Shown: piece after piece, positions 44,642 through 56,129 of the stretch | Layout: every line of letters starts with the position of its first letter | How positions within the stretch are numbered: position 1 is the first letter of the stretch | Assembly (NCBI GenBank): GCA_023014485.1 | Contig: JAJOZX010012053.1 | Location: forward strand, 1-64,000 | Length of the DNA stretch: 64,000 nucleotides | Direction: 5' to 3' | From: Bathynomus jamesi | Taxonomy: Eukaryota > Arthropoda > Malacostraca > Isopoda > Cirolanidae | Translations under genes and position numbers: made by a program | Notes under the pieces: generated by a model | What the model was told of the DNA's origin: nothing | The model's database searches: none | Seen by the model: only the letters and a program-made list of their open reading frames with translations

Positions 44642-44905
44642 TTTTTCATTTATTCGTTATTTCTCTTCCCCGTGTGCAGAGACGCTCCTTATTTACGTCG
44701 TTTCTATTCATATATATATATATATATATATATGTTGTTATTATTATTTCCTACAATAGTTTCCACAAAAAATGAGTAACAAATTGAAATAAAGCGACTA
44801 AAACTACCTCAAAAAGTTATTTTGATTTACAGGTCCAGCCCATTTACTTTGAATTTACCTTGAAGCGCTTCTGCCTCAAGGGTGTGCTGCTCCCACAAAG
44901 TCCGC

Positions 44906-47900
44906 TCAGCGTCTCCTGAGGCGGGGCCACGATGGGGTTACCACCCTTCTTTTCTCTTGCTCCTGCCATACAATTTGGTCCCCTATTGAATTTGTGGGGG
45001 CTGGTCTGGCAGAGGAATACCTTGGCACTGTGGGTTGGTCGGGTATGTTGGCTAAAAACATGTCCAAGTGTTTTTTAAAAGTATCTACTGAGACTGCGCT
45101 TATATCTCTAAGGTACTGAAGCAAGGAGTTAAACAGGCGAGAACCCTGCCTAGAGATACTATTATATTGAAGGGTTTGAATCCTTCCCAGACTGTTTGGT
45201 GGGAGGTGATGTTTTTGACACATTCTGTCAGTTCTTGTCAAGGTGGGCACAATTGGTTCAGTATTGGGGGCAACTGAAAGCCCTTCTAGAATTTTCCAGG
45301 TGTAGATGTGGGTGTACGTATCTCTCAAACCTCCTCTCTATGAAATGAAGGTCAAGGTCTCTGAGCCTATCCCAGTAGTTTAATTTGTTTTTACTCACCT
45401 GTTGCCCATCAGTTTGTTTAATATATGAGGTAAAGGTTCTTTGTAGGCCTTCAATTTTTTTTAATTCATTCTGTTTGTGGGGAAACCATAACAGAATAGT
45501 AGTCAACGCGCGGAAGAACAAGTGATTTCCACAGGGTAAACATGGTCATACTATCCCTAGTTCTGAATGTCCTCAGTATATATCCTATTAGTTGTTTGCA
45601 TGATGAGGTTACTTTGTCAATGTGCCTGTTGAATGTTGCATCTTCAGATAATGTAATCCCTATATCCCTTACATGATCAGTTTGTACAATATCTTTTCCT
45701 GTGGGTCCAGTGTAGCTGAATTGTTCTTTCAGGTATTTATTTGGTCCATATTTAATTAGTTCAAATTTGTCTTCATTGAAGGCCATATTGTTTGCATCTG
45801 CCCATGCATATATAGTCTTAGTATTCTGGTATCATCCACGAATGACAGGAGGAAGCTTCCTAGGTTACAGTTTATATTGTTTAGCATTATAATGAATAGG
45901 ATTGGTCCCAGTACTGTACCTTGCGGTACTCCACTAATCACTTCTTTTCTATAGATCTTGCTCCATTTACAATTGTTATTTGTTTTCTGTCAGAGAGAAA
46001 GGCATGGATCCATTTTCCTATTTTTCCACAAATACCAAATTCTTTTAGTTTATGGAATAATATATCATGGTCAACCTTGTCAAAGGCTTTTGCAAAGTCT
46101 AGATAGATGACATTAACATTGTGGTTTTCTCCCAAATGTTGTAGGATTGTATTGAAATGGTCTAGAGGTTCAGTAAGGTAGGATCTCTTTTGTCTGAAGC
46201 CATGTTGAAAGTCTTCTAAGAGATGTTCATTTTCTATAAAATTGACAATGTGGCTTTTCAGGACTTTCTCAAATATTTTGATAATATGAGAAGTCAAGGA
46301 TATGGGCCTATAGTTCTTGGCTTCCTTTGTTTTGCCTCCTTTGTAGATTGGGTTAATATTTGCTTGTTTCATGATTGGTAGTATTCTACTGGTGTCCAGT
46401 GAGGATCTCCACAGGATTTTCAAAGGCAGAGATAAAGTATGTTTGCATTCCTTAAGAACCTTGGTTCCAATTCCGTCTGGACCAGGGGCTGAACTCCCTG
46501 GTAGTTCTGTTATTGCCTGTTGTATATCTCTAGTGGTTATTTGTATATCTTCCAATAATGGTCTGTCTTGGTCATTTTCTTCTCTATCAAAAAAATGCTG
46601 TATTTTTTATTTTCTTAGCTACTACAGGGATACTCCAGCTTAAAGCATATTGAGATTATAGAATGTTTGCCATTTCCTATGGATTAGATGCGAGAGCTAG
46701 TCCATCTTTAGCAAGCAATGGGCCAATGCTCGTTTTGATAACTGTTTGCATTTAGCATAGCTAAAGAAGAATTTGCTATTTTCCTTTATAGTGCCAATAG
46801 CTTTTTGTTCATTATCAATATTCTCTCTTATGGTTGACTCCTTTATTTTAAGTTCTAACATCAGTATCTGTTTCCGGATGTTACTACGTCTTGTATCACT
46901 TAATTGCTTTGTGCTCTTTCTCAGAGGTGTCCTTCTGTATCTGTATTCTTTTATCAGGTGCTTCTTTGCAATATCGTTTTTTCTTTGGCGTGTGCTTGTA
47001 TAATGCTGATGATAGCAGGTATTGTATTCTACGCCAGCATTCTTCTGGTTCTAGGTTTTCTAATTCATCTTCCCAGTTTATTTCTCCCAGGCAGTTATTT
47101 ATTGATGTCCAGTCTGACTTGTGCAGGTTTAGGTCAGAGTATGGCAAGTCCATTTGGCATGGGTCTTGCTTACATTTGTGGAGAGACAAGTTTGTGAATA
47201 TGTGCATGACATTGTGGTCGGAGTGTATAGTTGGTGTTATAATAATGTGGTCAATTGTCATTGCATTATTTGTCAGCACTAAATCTAGGATATTATTTTT
47301 TCTAGTTGGTCAGTAAACATGCTGTACTAGGAGTAGTTTTTCCATAAACTCATTCAGGTGTTTTGATTTGGACCTTTTTGTCCCTGATTTCATACCACCA
47401 TATTGGTTCCAGGTGCAATTTGGGAGATTAAAGTCTCCTGTAATGATTAAATCTCTTGTTGAGTCTATAATAGTTGGGCATTGACCGATTTTTTTCCAGA
47501 ACTTCAGTGAGCTCTAGATGGGAGCTATCTGGGAGGATATAGATATTCACTAGTATTATGTCTTCTTTATTTATACTGAGCATGATGATTAGGAATTCAC
47601 AGGCTCCATTTGAGTATGCCATTAGCAGTTCACTTTGAATGTTTTCAGGGATGTACGTCAGGACACCACCATTTAGACGGTCTTCTTTGTCACATCTATG
47701 GGTGGTATACCCTTTGATTGCAATTTCACTACTAATGATCATGGGGTTCAGGTGTGTTTATGTGAGGGCTATAACTTTGCTAGTAGTGTTTTCCACTAGG
47801 CTCTTTAGGTAAGGTACTTTGGTATGGTTTGAGTTTGGGTAAAGGCCCTGGATGTTTAAGTAAATTATTGATACATTTGTGGAGCCATTTGCTTCATCTC

Positions 47901-47961
47901 TCACATGTAGGGCATTTGTAGGGTTCCTGCTGGGGTTCTCATTTGCTTTTGAGGAGCCCAA
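44906..47961 (-). pseudogene. LINE ORF2: endonuclease and reverse transcriptase, frameshifted
   Basis: Endonuclease pieces: VSIIYLNIQGLYPNSNHTKV at 47758-47961, KGYTTHRCDKEDRLNGGVLT at 47428-47742, DHIIITPTIHSDHNVMHIF (SDH-type catalytic His) at 46896-47279. RT: APGPDGIGTKVLKE, KNYRPISLTSHIIKIFEKVL and VIYLDFAKAFDKVDHDIL (first Asp) at 45938-46555; ISGVPQGTVLGPILF and LSFVDDTRI (second catalytic pair) at 45756-45941. C-terminal: RVDYYSVMVSPQTE and KHHLPPNSLGRIQTLQYNS. Reads in at least five frames, so inactive. Confidence 0.8.
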
Positions 47962-48445
47962 GTGAGCTTTGAATGTCTTGTATTTGTTTCATGAGGTGAT
48001 AAAACCCCAATGGGGTTTCATGGTTGCTTGCTGTACTATTGTCACCAGTGGGCTTACCTGGACCCGCTACATCAGCATAAGATCTGAGTGGAGGAATGGT
48101 ATTTGATCTTGGGTTTTCTTGCATCCCTTGGGCCAGTGCTGATGGATAGCAGGCTCACTATCCTGGTATTCTCTCCATTGATTTTGATGTGGTTGCATTC
48201 GGATTGTTCCCTTCAGGTGAGCCAAATTGCAGTTCTCTTTAAAACAACAACTTTCCCACCATGAGCTCTGGCAGATTTGAGGATGAAGATAGGGGCATCT
48301 TGCATTGGATCTACATCCAGAAATGCCATTACCATCAGTTATAAATTTTTTTCAGAGTGGTGGGTGAGCAAATGGGCATTCTCTTCCCTTAAGTCCATAT
48401 TTACACAAGTCCCTCCTGTAATACTTGCATACTGGCTTCTTGTTT

Positions 48446-48934
48446 TCACTTTTGGCTTTTTGGTGACTGTATAGTGGGGTTGTTCACTTTGTTGAAGGTC
48501 TTAATGTCTATTTCTTGTTCTTGTTTTGTCTCTTTTGGTGCCCTTTTTGCTTGCAATTTCACTCTCTCTAGGGTCTCATCCTGAGGGTTTCTCACTTTTT
48601 CAGCAAGCTCTGCATTGGCAATGATAATTTCCTCCTCCTGTAATTCTCCTGCCAGTTCTACTTCAAGCTCTTCAAATTGCCTATCATAGTCATCGCAAAT
48701 TTGATGAGCACATCTAAAGCATGAGAATTTTCTTTTTGAATTTTGAAGGAGGAGGAGGAAATAAAAAATAAATAGGTAGTTCACTACAACTACAGTGTAT
48801 CCATAGTCACATTCATCACATCTTAATGCATGTAGGTTGCAGTCCAATGCACATTTTAGACATGGGTTTCTGTTTTCTTCCTCTGCCATGTTAACTTGCA
48901 CACTGGTTTTCGTGTGGAGAACAGTCACCATTGA
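48446..48934 (-). pseudogene. LINE ORF1 with zinc region and coiled coil
   Basis: The minus strand encodes MAEEENRNPCLKCALDCN, LRCDEC and KFSCFRC, a PHD-like Cys pattern often found in CR1/L2-type ORF1 proteins, followed by an acidic, heptad-rich stretch (FEELEVELAGELQEEEIIIA) that should form a coiled coil. ORF1 proteins bind RNA and assemble with ORF2 on the transcript. An unusual hydrophobic insert in the zinc region suggests local frameshifting. Confidence 0.6.
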
Positions 48935-48955
48935 GTCCATTTTTTATAGATATTC

Positions 48956-49190
48956 GTAGATATTGAAATATTGTTTGCAAAAATTTAAGTTTATTATTTA
49001 TTATTTATTTATTTATTTATTTATTTTTAACAACTGGCAACAATACAACTGACAAAATGGACTGTGGCATTTAAAACATATTAACCTGAATATGACCTTC
49101 ATTTCTTATGCAAATGAACAGAAATACGGTTGTCACTAAAATACCAAAGGCAAATAAATTTAACATTAACCACCAAAAACAATACATAAA
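48956..49190. repeat. (TTTA)n tract and AT-rich flank
   Basis: About six TTTA units near 48996-49024, then AT-rich DNA with a copy of the ACCTTCATTTC arm of the foldback family at 49092-49130 (GAATATGACCTTCATTTCTT). No gene. Confidence 0.6.
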
Positions 49191-49535
49191 CAGTAGCGGA
49201 TTATAATGGGGGCAAAGGGGGCATTTGCCCCCGGCCCCAAGAAACTATGTAAACGCTATAATCTACCGTTGAAATAATTGGTCGACCGTGAGGAAGAAAA
49301 AAAAATTCTAGATTCCGCTTCTACAAAACCTAGTTTAGTATCCCATTTACGTGAACAAAGTATACATTTTCTGTGATCACATCTTTGTTTTTGTTTCGTT
49401 TTCGGTTGATCGATCCTAGTCAGCTGATCACATCACTCATGTATGATGTATCAGGTAAAGAATTGTGTTTTTCTAGTGACACCGGCCCGAAAATATTCAT
49501 TGCCCCCGGCCCTAACAATGCTTAATCCGGCCCTG
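49191..49535. mobile_element. 345-bp hAT MITE
   Basis: Ends CAGTAGCGGATTATAATGGG and, reversed, CAGGGCCGGATTAAGCA; subterminal GCCCCCGGCCC at both ends; perfect 8-bp duplication TACATAAA (49183-49190, 49536-49543). No coding capacity. Confidence 0.9.
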
Positions 49536-49650
49536 TACATAAAGAGGTCATTTGAAGATCCCCACATACATAACTCTCTAACGAGAAACCGTAGGGTTTT
49601 TGTCGTTAACTCGCCACTGAAATCTGCTGGAAATTTTCAATGGATGAAGG

Positions 49651-52600
49651 CAGTGGCGGTTCCTCATATGGACAATATGGGCAGCCGCACAGGGCGGCAT
49701 TTGTGGAGGGGCGGCATGAGCGCCTGCAAAAAAAATAAAAATAAAAATAAGAATAAATAAATAAAGAAATAAATAAAAATAAAAAATAAAATAAAATAAA
49801 TAATAAAAGATCAATAAATATATTTTTATTAATAAAAAAACCATCTATTGCATTTTCCATAAACCTTCCCATAAAAGACCTAAACAATGCAAAATGCTTC
49901 CAGATTAATATTATTGGGAATAAAGGCCCATACTTTAACATATGTAATGTTATTTTTCTGGGTTTGGTTAAATAGTGAAATGTATATTATTTATTACAGA
50001 ACGAATCTTCACACTAAGCCACTAAGGTCTGTCAAATAACCGCAAATGGATAAGAAGAGGTCAAAGCTATCAGGTGCTCAGTTTAGAAAAAAGAGGAAAG
50101 AAGAAGAGGAGAAACGAGCAAAAGATAAAGGTATAGAGCTATGTCATCTACTCTTCACTGCTATATTGCACTGCTATTTTGTGATATAGCTTTCTGAGTC
50201 ATTTGAAGTGTACTATTATGTATATAATTAGCCATTAACCAAGGAGGTTGTATTATTCATTTGTTTCCTATTCTAAAAGTTTAATAAATTGTGCTTAATA
50301 ACATGTTAAATTAATTGTACTAGCCTATTCATGCATTGGTCTGTTATGTTCTATTTTACTATTTGCAGGGGCACTTTTGAAATATTTTGGAACACCCTCT
50401 GCCACTAGCCAGGATGAGAAGCCGTCTACTTCTGCCATTATTGAGGCTGAGGAGCCATCTACCTCCTCAGCCTCACATATGTCTCCACAAATGCAGTCTG
50501 ATCCTGAGGATGAAGACCCATTTGCTTCTACTTCTCCCCGGCAGGACTCTTCAGGTGAGTTTGTGTGCACATATGTCTGTGAGTGTGTGCGTGTGTGTGT
50601 ATGTGTATGTGTGTGCATCCCTGCAAAGCATTTTGCAAACAGTTATAAATTATAATGTTATTATCACTGGGTCTGGGTTACTGGGTATGTGTGGTGTTTC
50701 ACCACCATAATTCCATAACACCACCACCATAACAAAGTGCTGTGAATAATGTGTTATCTAACTTAGGTGTGTATACTAATGAGTAATGCTCTTGTTCTTT
50801 CTATTAGAAATGCCTGGAGCAGAATCGCCTCCTGAGGATGAGTCTCTGTCCACCGACCCTGCTAACTGGCCTTCAGTTCTGACTGAGAGAATTCGGACAC
50901 AACTGGTTTCCAGGGGACCAAGTCAAGTACCATCTGACTTTGTATTCCCTAGAAACGACAGTGACGGAAGAAGTTTCCACCATCAATACTTCAGGAAGTC
51001 ATTGGTTAGTGGGGAAAATATAACCAGAAGTTGGTTGGTCTATTCCTTAAAAAACAACAGCCTTTTCTGTTTCTGTTGTACATTATTTTCCAAGAGGAAA
51101 ATAAATTTAACAAGTTTGGGACTCTCGGACTGGAAGCATGCAAGCTCATTGCTCACATCACATGACAACAGTTCAGAACACCTAAATTCTATGAAAATCT
51201 GGAAAGAACTGGCAGTGAGGATGAGAAAGGGGGAGACCATTGACAAGCAGGAGATGGCACTTCTGGAGGCTGAGAAGTTGAGATGGAGAGCGGTGCTGAC
51301 ACGTCTCACTGCTATTGTGCATTCTCTGGCAGTTAGGAATTTGGCACTAAGGGGACATACAGAAAAATTGTTCTCACCATCAAATGGCAATTTTCTGAAA
51401 GAAGTTGAACTGATGGCACAATTTGATCCTATAATGCAAGAGCACATTAACCGTGTCCAAAAAGGGACCTCCAGTCACACCAGCTACCTCGGCCACCACA
51501 TACAAAACGAACTCATTGATTTGTCGAGCAGCAAGACCATTTCAGCAATGGTGAGCGACATCAAACAATCAAAGTTTTTTTCAATAATTCTAGATTGCAC
51601 TCCAGATATCAGCCACACTGAACAGTTGTCAGTTGTGATTCGGGTTGTGTCACTGGAGGGGAAGCCCCATATAAAGGAACATTTCATGGGGTTTTTGGAG
51701 GCAGAGGAGTCCACTGGTCAACATTTGGCATCTCTGATTCTGAAGAGACTGGAGGAGCTAAAAGTTCCTTTCATGGACTGTAGAGGACAATCATACGACA
51801 ACGGGGCCAACATGAGGGGAAAAAACAAGGGTGTTCAATCCAGGCTCCTAGAAATTAATCCCAGAGCTCTGTTTGTTCCATGTGGGGCTCATTCTCTGAA
51901 TTTGCTTGTGGCCGATGCTGCTAAGGGATCTATTGATGCCACAAGTTACTTTGGCATCTTGCAGAAGCTTTACAACTTGTTTTCAGCCTCCACACAACGA
52001 TGGGCCATTTTGAAAAAACATGTGAACATCACATTGAAGATGTGGTCTGATACAAGGTGGGAAAGCAAGATCAAGAGTGTGGAGCCCCTGAGATATCAGG
52101 CAGCTGCAGTGAGAGATGCACTGATCGAGGTGAGGGACCACACCAAAGACTCTGTAATAAAGGTCGAGGCTCAATCTCTGTCAGAGGAGGTTGGGTCATA
52201 CCGCTTCGCCATTTGTTCAGTGGTGTGGCATGACCTGTTGTGCCAAATTCAGCATGTGAGCAAGCAGATGCAGTCTCCTAGCATGCACGTTGATGTTGCA
52301 GTAAATCTCCTAAAAAAAACAGAGAGAGGTCTCCGCAATTACAGGGCAACAGGTTTTGTGGCTGCACAAATGGCAGCCACAGATATCTGTGAACAAATGA
52401 ATGTGGAGGCTGTGTTAAAACAAAAACGGCTGAGGTCCACAAAGCGGCACTTCTCCTATGAAGCATCTGATGAGCCCTTGATTGATGCTTTGAAGAAGCT
52501 GGAGGTGACATTTTTCAATGCAGTGGTTGATGCTGCAACATCAGCCATTCAGGAAAGATTTTCCACGTTGGAAATTGTGGGAGAGAAGTTTGGAGTGCTG

Positions 52601-53472
52601 ACACATTTCCAAAATCTCACATTTGAGGAGCTGACAGAACAATGTGTGAACCTTAGTACTACACTACACTTTAAGGGACAATCTGACTTGGATGGCAGAG
52701 AGCTTGCACAGGAGCTGAAGAACTTGCCTGACTTGCCATCAAAGACCATATCCTTGCTTGAACTGCTGACATTTATCCATGAAAGGGAGCTCTCTGAAAT
52801 ATATCCAAATTTGTGGACTGCTCTCAGAATTGGTCTTACTCTTCCAGTCACTGTTGCTGAAGCAGAGAGGAGCTTTTCAAAGCTGAAGCTCATCAAATCC
52901 TACCTGAGGTCAACTATGTCACAGGAACGCCTTACCGGTCTGGCCATCATCAGTATAAATCATACAATTGCTGAGCAGATTTCATATGATGATTTAATTC
53001 ATGACTTTGCATCAAGGAAGGTAAGAAGAGTCAGGCTTTAGATGGCAGTTGTGCTGTGGTGCAATTTATTTTGTTTCTTGTTCAAAGTGTAGCATAATAA
53101 TTACCCTCTCTTAAGTGTCTTATTCTATTTATGTGATAGAGCATTTGTACAATTTAGAAATTTGATTCTCTAGTTTATTTATGGCAGTTGTGCAATTTAA
53201 TTTGTATTTTTCCTGTTCATAGTATCATAATTACATTCTCTTAAGTGAGTTATTCTATTTACGTGATGAAGGATTTGTAAAATTCAGAAATTTGAGTCTT
53301 TGTTTTGGTTCTGAAGTTCCAACAATTAGTCCAATAAAAAGTTATTTTGTGAAAGAGTTATGTCTGTCCTTTATTTTGGGGGGATTCGAATGTGTGTGTG
53401 TTGGCGAACAGGGGGGGGGGGCGCTGAAGGTGAGGTTCGCCCAGGGCGTCATGTAAGCTAGGACCGCCACTG
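49651..53472 (+). mobile_element. 3.8 kb hAT element, structurally complete
   Basis: Ends CAGTGGCGGTTCCTCA and, reversed, CAGTGGCGGTCCTAGC; perfect 8-bp duplication GATGAAGG (49643-49650, 53473-53480). Contains a three-exon transposase gene without frameshift or stop. An A-rich (AAATA)n stretch follows the left end (49727-49806). This is the element most likely to be recent or active in the window. Confidence 0.95.
50046..53041 (+). CDS. hAT transposase (TTF/ZMYM1-like), three exons, intact frame
   Basis: Exon 1 50046-50130 (MDKKRSKLSGAQFRKKRKEE, basic, a likely nuclear localisation signal; donor GTATAG), exon 2 50369-50554 (acceptor TTTGCAG, donor GTGAGT; Ser/Thr/Glu-rich), exon 3 50808-53041 (acceptor CTATTAG). 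Phases match at both junctions (1 and 1), giving 834 codons plus stop. Domains: TTF zinc finger (about residues 120-210, with FCFCCTLFSKRK), RNase H-like core with DCTPDISHTEQLS and CRGQSYDNGANMRGKNKG, SDTRWESK, and the C-terminal AEAERSFSKLKLIKSYLR with catalytic Glu. The start is chosen because it gives the basic N-terminus shared by the family and a consistent splice phase. Confidence 0.85.
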
Positions 53473-53529
53473 GATGAAGGTAACAAGCAAACAAACCATA
53501 GCCCTATATAGTTTTTTCACAGTCATCTT

Positions 53530-53783
53530 AAAAACTTTTCTTTAACTCAGTTAAAAGCTTTAAGGTCTAAGTTAGGTTATTCCCTGGATGGAATGGCTAA
53601 TTGGGGCCTCGGCTAATCAACCAAAATACTCAGTCAAATTAAGCTTAATGCTTAGGAATAGATCTATTTATACTTTAATTTATACTTTCATCGTAAATAC
53701 TATTCTCTAACTCGGTTAAAAGCTTTAAAGTCTAAGTTAGGTTACTCTCTGGATGGAATGAGCTAATGGCAGCCAAGGCTAAT
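53530..53783. repeat. about 165-bp tandem repeat, interrupted by later insertions
   Basis: AACTCAGTTAAAAGCTTTAA then CTAAGTTAGGTTATTCCCTGG near 53546 recurs near 53712 (AACTCGGTTAAAAGC). The second unit continues after the solo LTR as CTAATCAACCAAAATGTTGG (54217-54236) and after the Gypsy element as AATTAAACTTAAAGCTTAGG (from about 61123), matching unit 1 at 53610-53665. Confidence 0.7.
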
Positions 53784-54216
53784 TGTAATAACTTGGGGTT
53801 AGTGACCCCGCTAAGTTACTAGGTTTCTAAACAACAACAAAGGCACTTACCGGTGCGTTGAATTAGATATTCTTTAGGGACTACCATAGATTTATAGATT
53901 TCCTGCGGCCCACAAAGCAGTCTACCTAAACTCTCTAACTTTACTAATTTAGAAGCTATAGACATTTCCCCTAACTATTATTATTTATTGATAACTTTCT
54001 ACCCCATTTGTCACCTTAGAAACATCACCAAATTAAACTTAGCACCAACGATTTAGTCAGATATGAATAACCAAGCTCTAGTCGAGCCAAAACAAACGAA
54101 CAGCCCGCGTTGCTTCGTTTATCCCTTTGTGTTGCCATTCAGTTTTCTTTTAGTGATTTTTTCCTTTAGTGACTTTAGACTATATACATATATATACACA
54201 CACACACGCCACCTCA
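53784..54216. mobile_element. solo LTR, 433 bp
   Basis: TGTAATAACTTGGGG to GCCACCTCA, with 5-bp duplication CTAAT (53779-53783, 54217-54221). Homologous to the solo LTR at 39920-43994. Shared phrases include AGGCACTTACCGGTGCGTTG and TAGAAGCTATAGACATT. Ends in a CA/TA microsatellite-like tract near 54185-54208. Confidence 0.85.
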
Positions 54217-54245
54217 CTAATCAACCAAAATGTTGGGCTTGCACC

Positions 54246-54652
54246 TGTAGTGACCAGTAGATAAGGCTATGGTTCACACACTATATACAGATACAGTACA
54301 ATAACCAGAATTAAGTTATACAACGAAATAATTATAGACTCACTTCAAGTATAGAACAACAGTTCCAGACAATGTTCTAGATAGCCAGTAATAGTCGTTA
54401 ATCTAGCAGTTGTCAGTCTATTAGTTAGTCAATAGCTATATCAGTATATCTAGATAGGCTAGTAGTTCACAATAGTACAACGACAATCAACACTACATCC
54501 ATAATCGCAACGCTGATGATCATCCCAAAACATCATCGCTGCATATTGCCCTAATCCACCAAAACCAGTGCTGCCAGATCAATATTAGTTTTTATTTAAG
54601 GGTTTTTTTGGTGTGTCGATCTGCAGACTTTTAGTCACACCAATCCACCACA
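54246..54652 (-). repeat. 3' LTR of the Gypsy element
   Basis: TGTAGTGACC at the left and CCACCACA at the right as written on the plus strand; 407 bp. Nearly identical to the other LTR with scattered substitutions, an indication of a moderately recent insertion. Confidence 0.9.
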
Positions 54653-54664
54653 CTCCTCCCCTAC
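54653..54664 (-). other. polypurine tract
   Basis: AGGGGAGGAG on the minus strand ends exactly at the 3' LTR. It is the expected plus-strand primer of the Gypsy element. Confidence 0.75.
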
Positions 54665-55972
54665 AAGTTCAGACGTTCCGGGGCTTTTTTAACCCTGGTA
54701 GAATGATGAACTCCAAGTGCAGTAGATTCTTCTGGCTCAGCCACAGGTGACAGAGAGGATTGTGTTTCCATTTCGGTTGGAATAGTAGTGGTACTCTCTG
54801 GAGTAGTAAGAATAGGTGTATGCTCTAGAGTAGGAGGAATAAGTGTATGCTCTAGAGTAGGAGAAATAGTAGGGGTAGCGGAAGGCATAGAATGAGGTAG
54901 AATCTGATCCTGATGTCGATTCTGAATTCGACCATCTTCAGTTACACATCTGTAGGAAACAGGATCAGTCTGCTTTCTAACTATAGCTGGTACTCACTTG
55001 GGACCCTGAGAGTAATTGCGAATCATGACCTTATTTTGAGGTAGCAGCTCTAGCGTCCTAGGAGTCTTAGATTCAAAGGCACGTTTTTGCCGTTTTTGCC
55101 GACTGTAAACTCTTTGACAAATAGAATCACGAGGACGCACAAGATAAAAAATACAGCGAATACGACGGCCAAACATCAATTCGGACGGTGCAACACTCGT
55201 AGTAGAATGGGGTGTCAACCTGTATTTCATGAGAAAGCGATCCAAAGCAACCCGAATTCCCTCCCCCTTGCATGAAGCAAAACAGACTTAACAGAACGGA
55301 CCATGTTCTCAGCCAAGCCATTTGAAGATGGGTGGTAGGGAGCAGTACGAACATGACGAATACCATTGGAAGACAAAAACGTAGAAAAATCAGAACTAGT
55401 AAAACTTGGGCCATTATCAGAAACCAAATTAACTGGAAGGCCAAATCTGGCAAAAATAGAACGCAACAGACGAATAGTAGAGGATGAAGACATAGATGTA
55501 GCAGGAAGAACCTCTACCCATTTAGAATGAGCATCGACAATGACTAGAAGATAGTGGTGATTGATGGGACCCGCATAATCAATATGAATTCTGTGCCATG
55601 GATGGGAAGCCATTCCCAGGGATGTAGAAAACCCTTTTTAGGAGTATCACGTAACCCCAAACACTGAGAGCATGAATTCACAAGCAAAAGGATGTCACTA
55701 TCCAGTCCGGGCCACCAAAAATAACTTCGGGCCAGTTCCTTCATACGAGTAGCACCAATATGATCGGAATGAAGTTCTTTAAGCAAAAAAGACTTGCCCA
55801 GGTCTGGGATAAGAACTCGAGACCCCCAAAGGACAAATCTATCCTGAATAGACAACTCTGTGCGTCTTTGGTGGAAAGGTTGTTAAGAACTGTCCACCTT
55901 CATAGGCCAACCACTAGAGACCATCTGATAAACATGAGACAAAAGAGGATCAGATTTAGTCCACAGCAATAA
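54661..55972 (-). pseudogene. Gypsy pol: integrase and C-terminal tail, frameshifted
   Basis: In order on the minus strand: HHCC-type zinc region (LHSDHIGATRMKEL, SYFWWPGLD, SCSQC), catalytic core with HIDYAGPI (Asp), VSDNGPSFTS (Asp) and the NGLAENMVRSVK region (Glu) at 55227-55613, GRRIR in 54994-55245, and a Ser/Thr/Pro-rich tail with a PTLEHTPI-type repeat at 54661-54888. At least three frame changes. In life it joins the cDNA to chromosomal DNA. Confidence 0.85.
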
Positions 55973-56129
55973 TCATAGCTGTAACTGGTGTTGTCCCTAG
56001 AAATTCAACTAGGTGAATCCATTCAGCTGGAATTGGGACACATTCAATGGAAGCATCTAAAGGTAACCGGCTTAAAGCATCAGCATTACCCAAATGCATA
56101 TGATTTAGTCTAAAAGCTGCTTTTCTGAC
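55973..56129 (-). pseudogene. Gypsy pol: end of RNase H
   Basis: The minus strand reads HMHLGNADALSRLPL, the conserved end of the RNase H domain, continuing toward the integrase. It resumes directly left of the 2.1 kb insert. Confidence 0.75.

Larger units (their letters stand above)
44133..44712 (+). repeat. 261-bp tandem array, 2.2 units, each with a tRNA-like sequence
   Basis: CGTTATTTCTCTTCCCCGTG begins at 44133, 44394 and 44655, exactly 261 bp apart. Units 1 and 2 differ by only a few bases (for example CCCGGGAGG against CCCGGGCGG). Unit 3 breaks off at TCTATTCATATATAT, where another AT microsatellite (44711-44734) begins. Confidence 0.95.
44800..48955 (-). mobile_element. near full-length LINE with ORF1 and ORF2
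   Basis: A 4.15 kb minus-strand unit with an ORF1 (48446-48934), an endonuclease region (about 47960-47100), RT (46555-45750) and C-terminal region (to 44906). It ends in AT-rich 3' sequence before 44800. A second copy of its 3' 400 bp is at 61985-62395. RT style (FVDD in place of FADD) and the ORF1 zinc region fit a CR1/L2-type or related clade; exact clade not determined. Confidence 0.75.

Noticed and set aside
50377..50710. Frames extending past 50554 in the hAT as separate proteins
   Set aside because: They run into intron 2 (GT-rich tract) beyond a good GTGAGT donor; the spliced model keeps the frame to the next exon.
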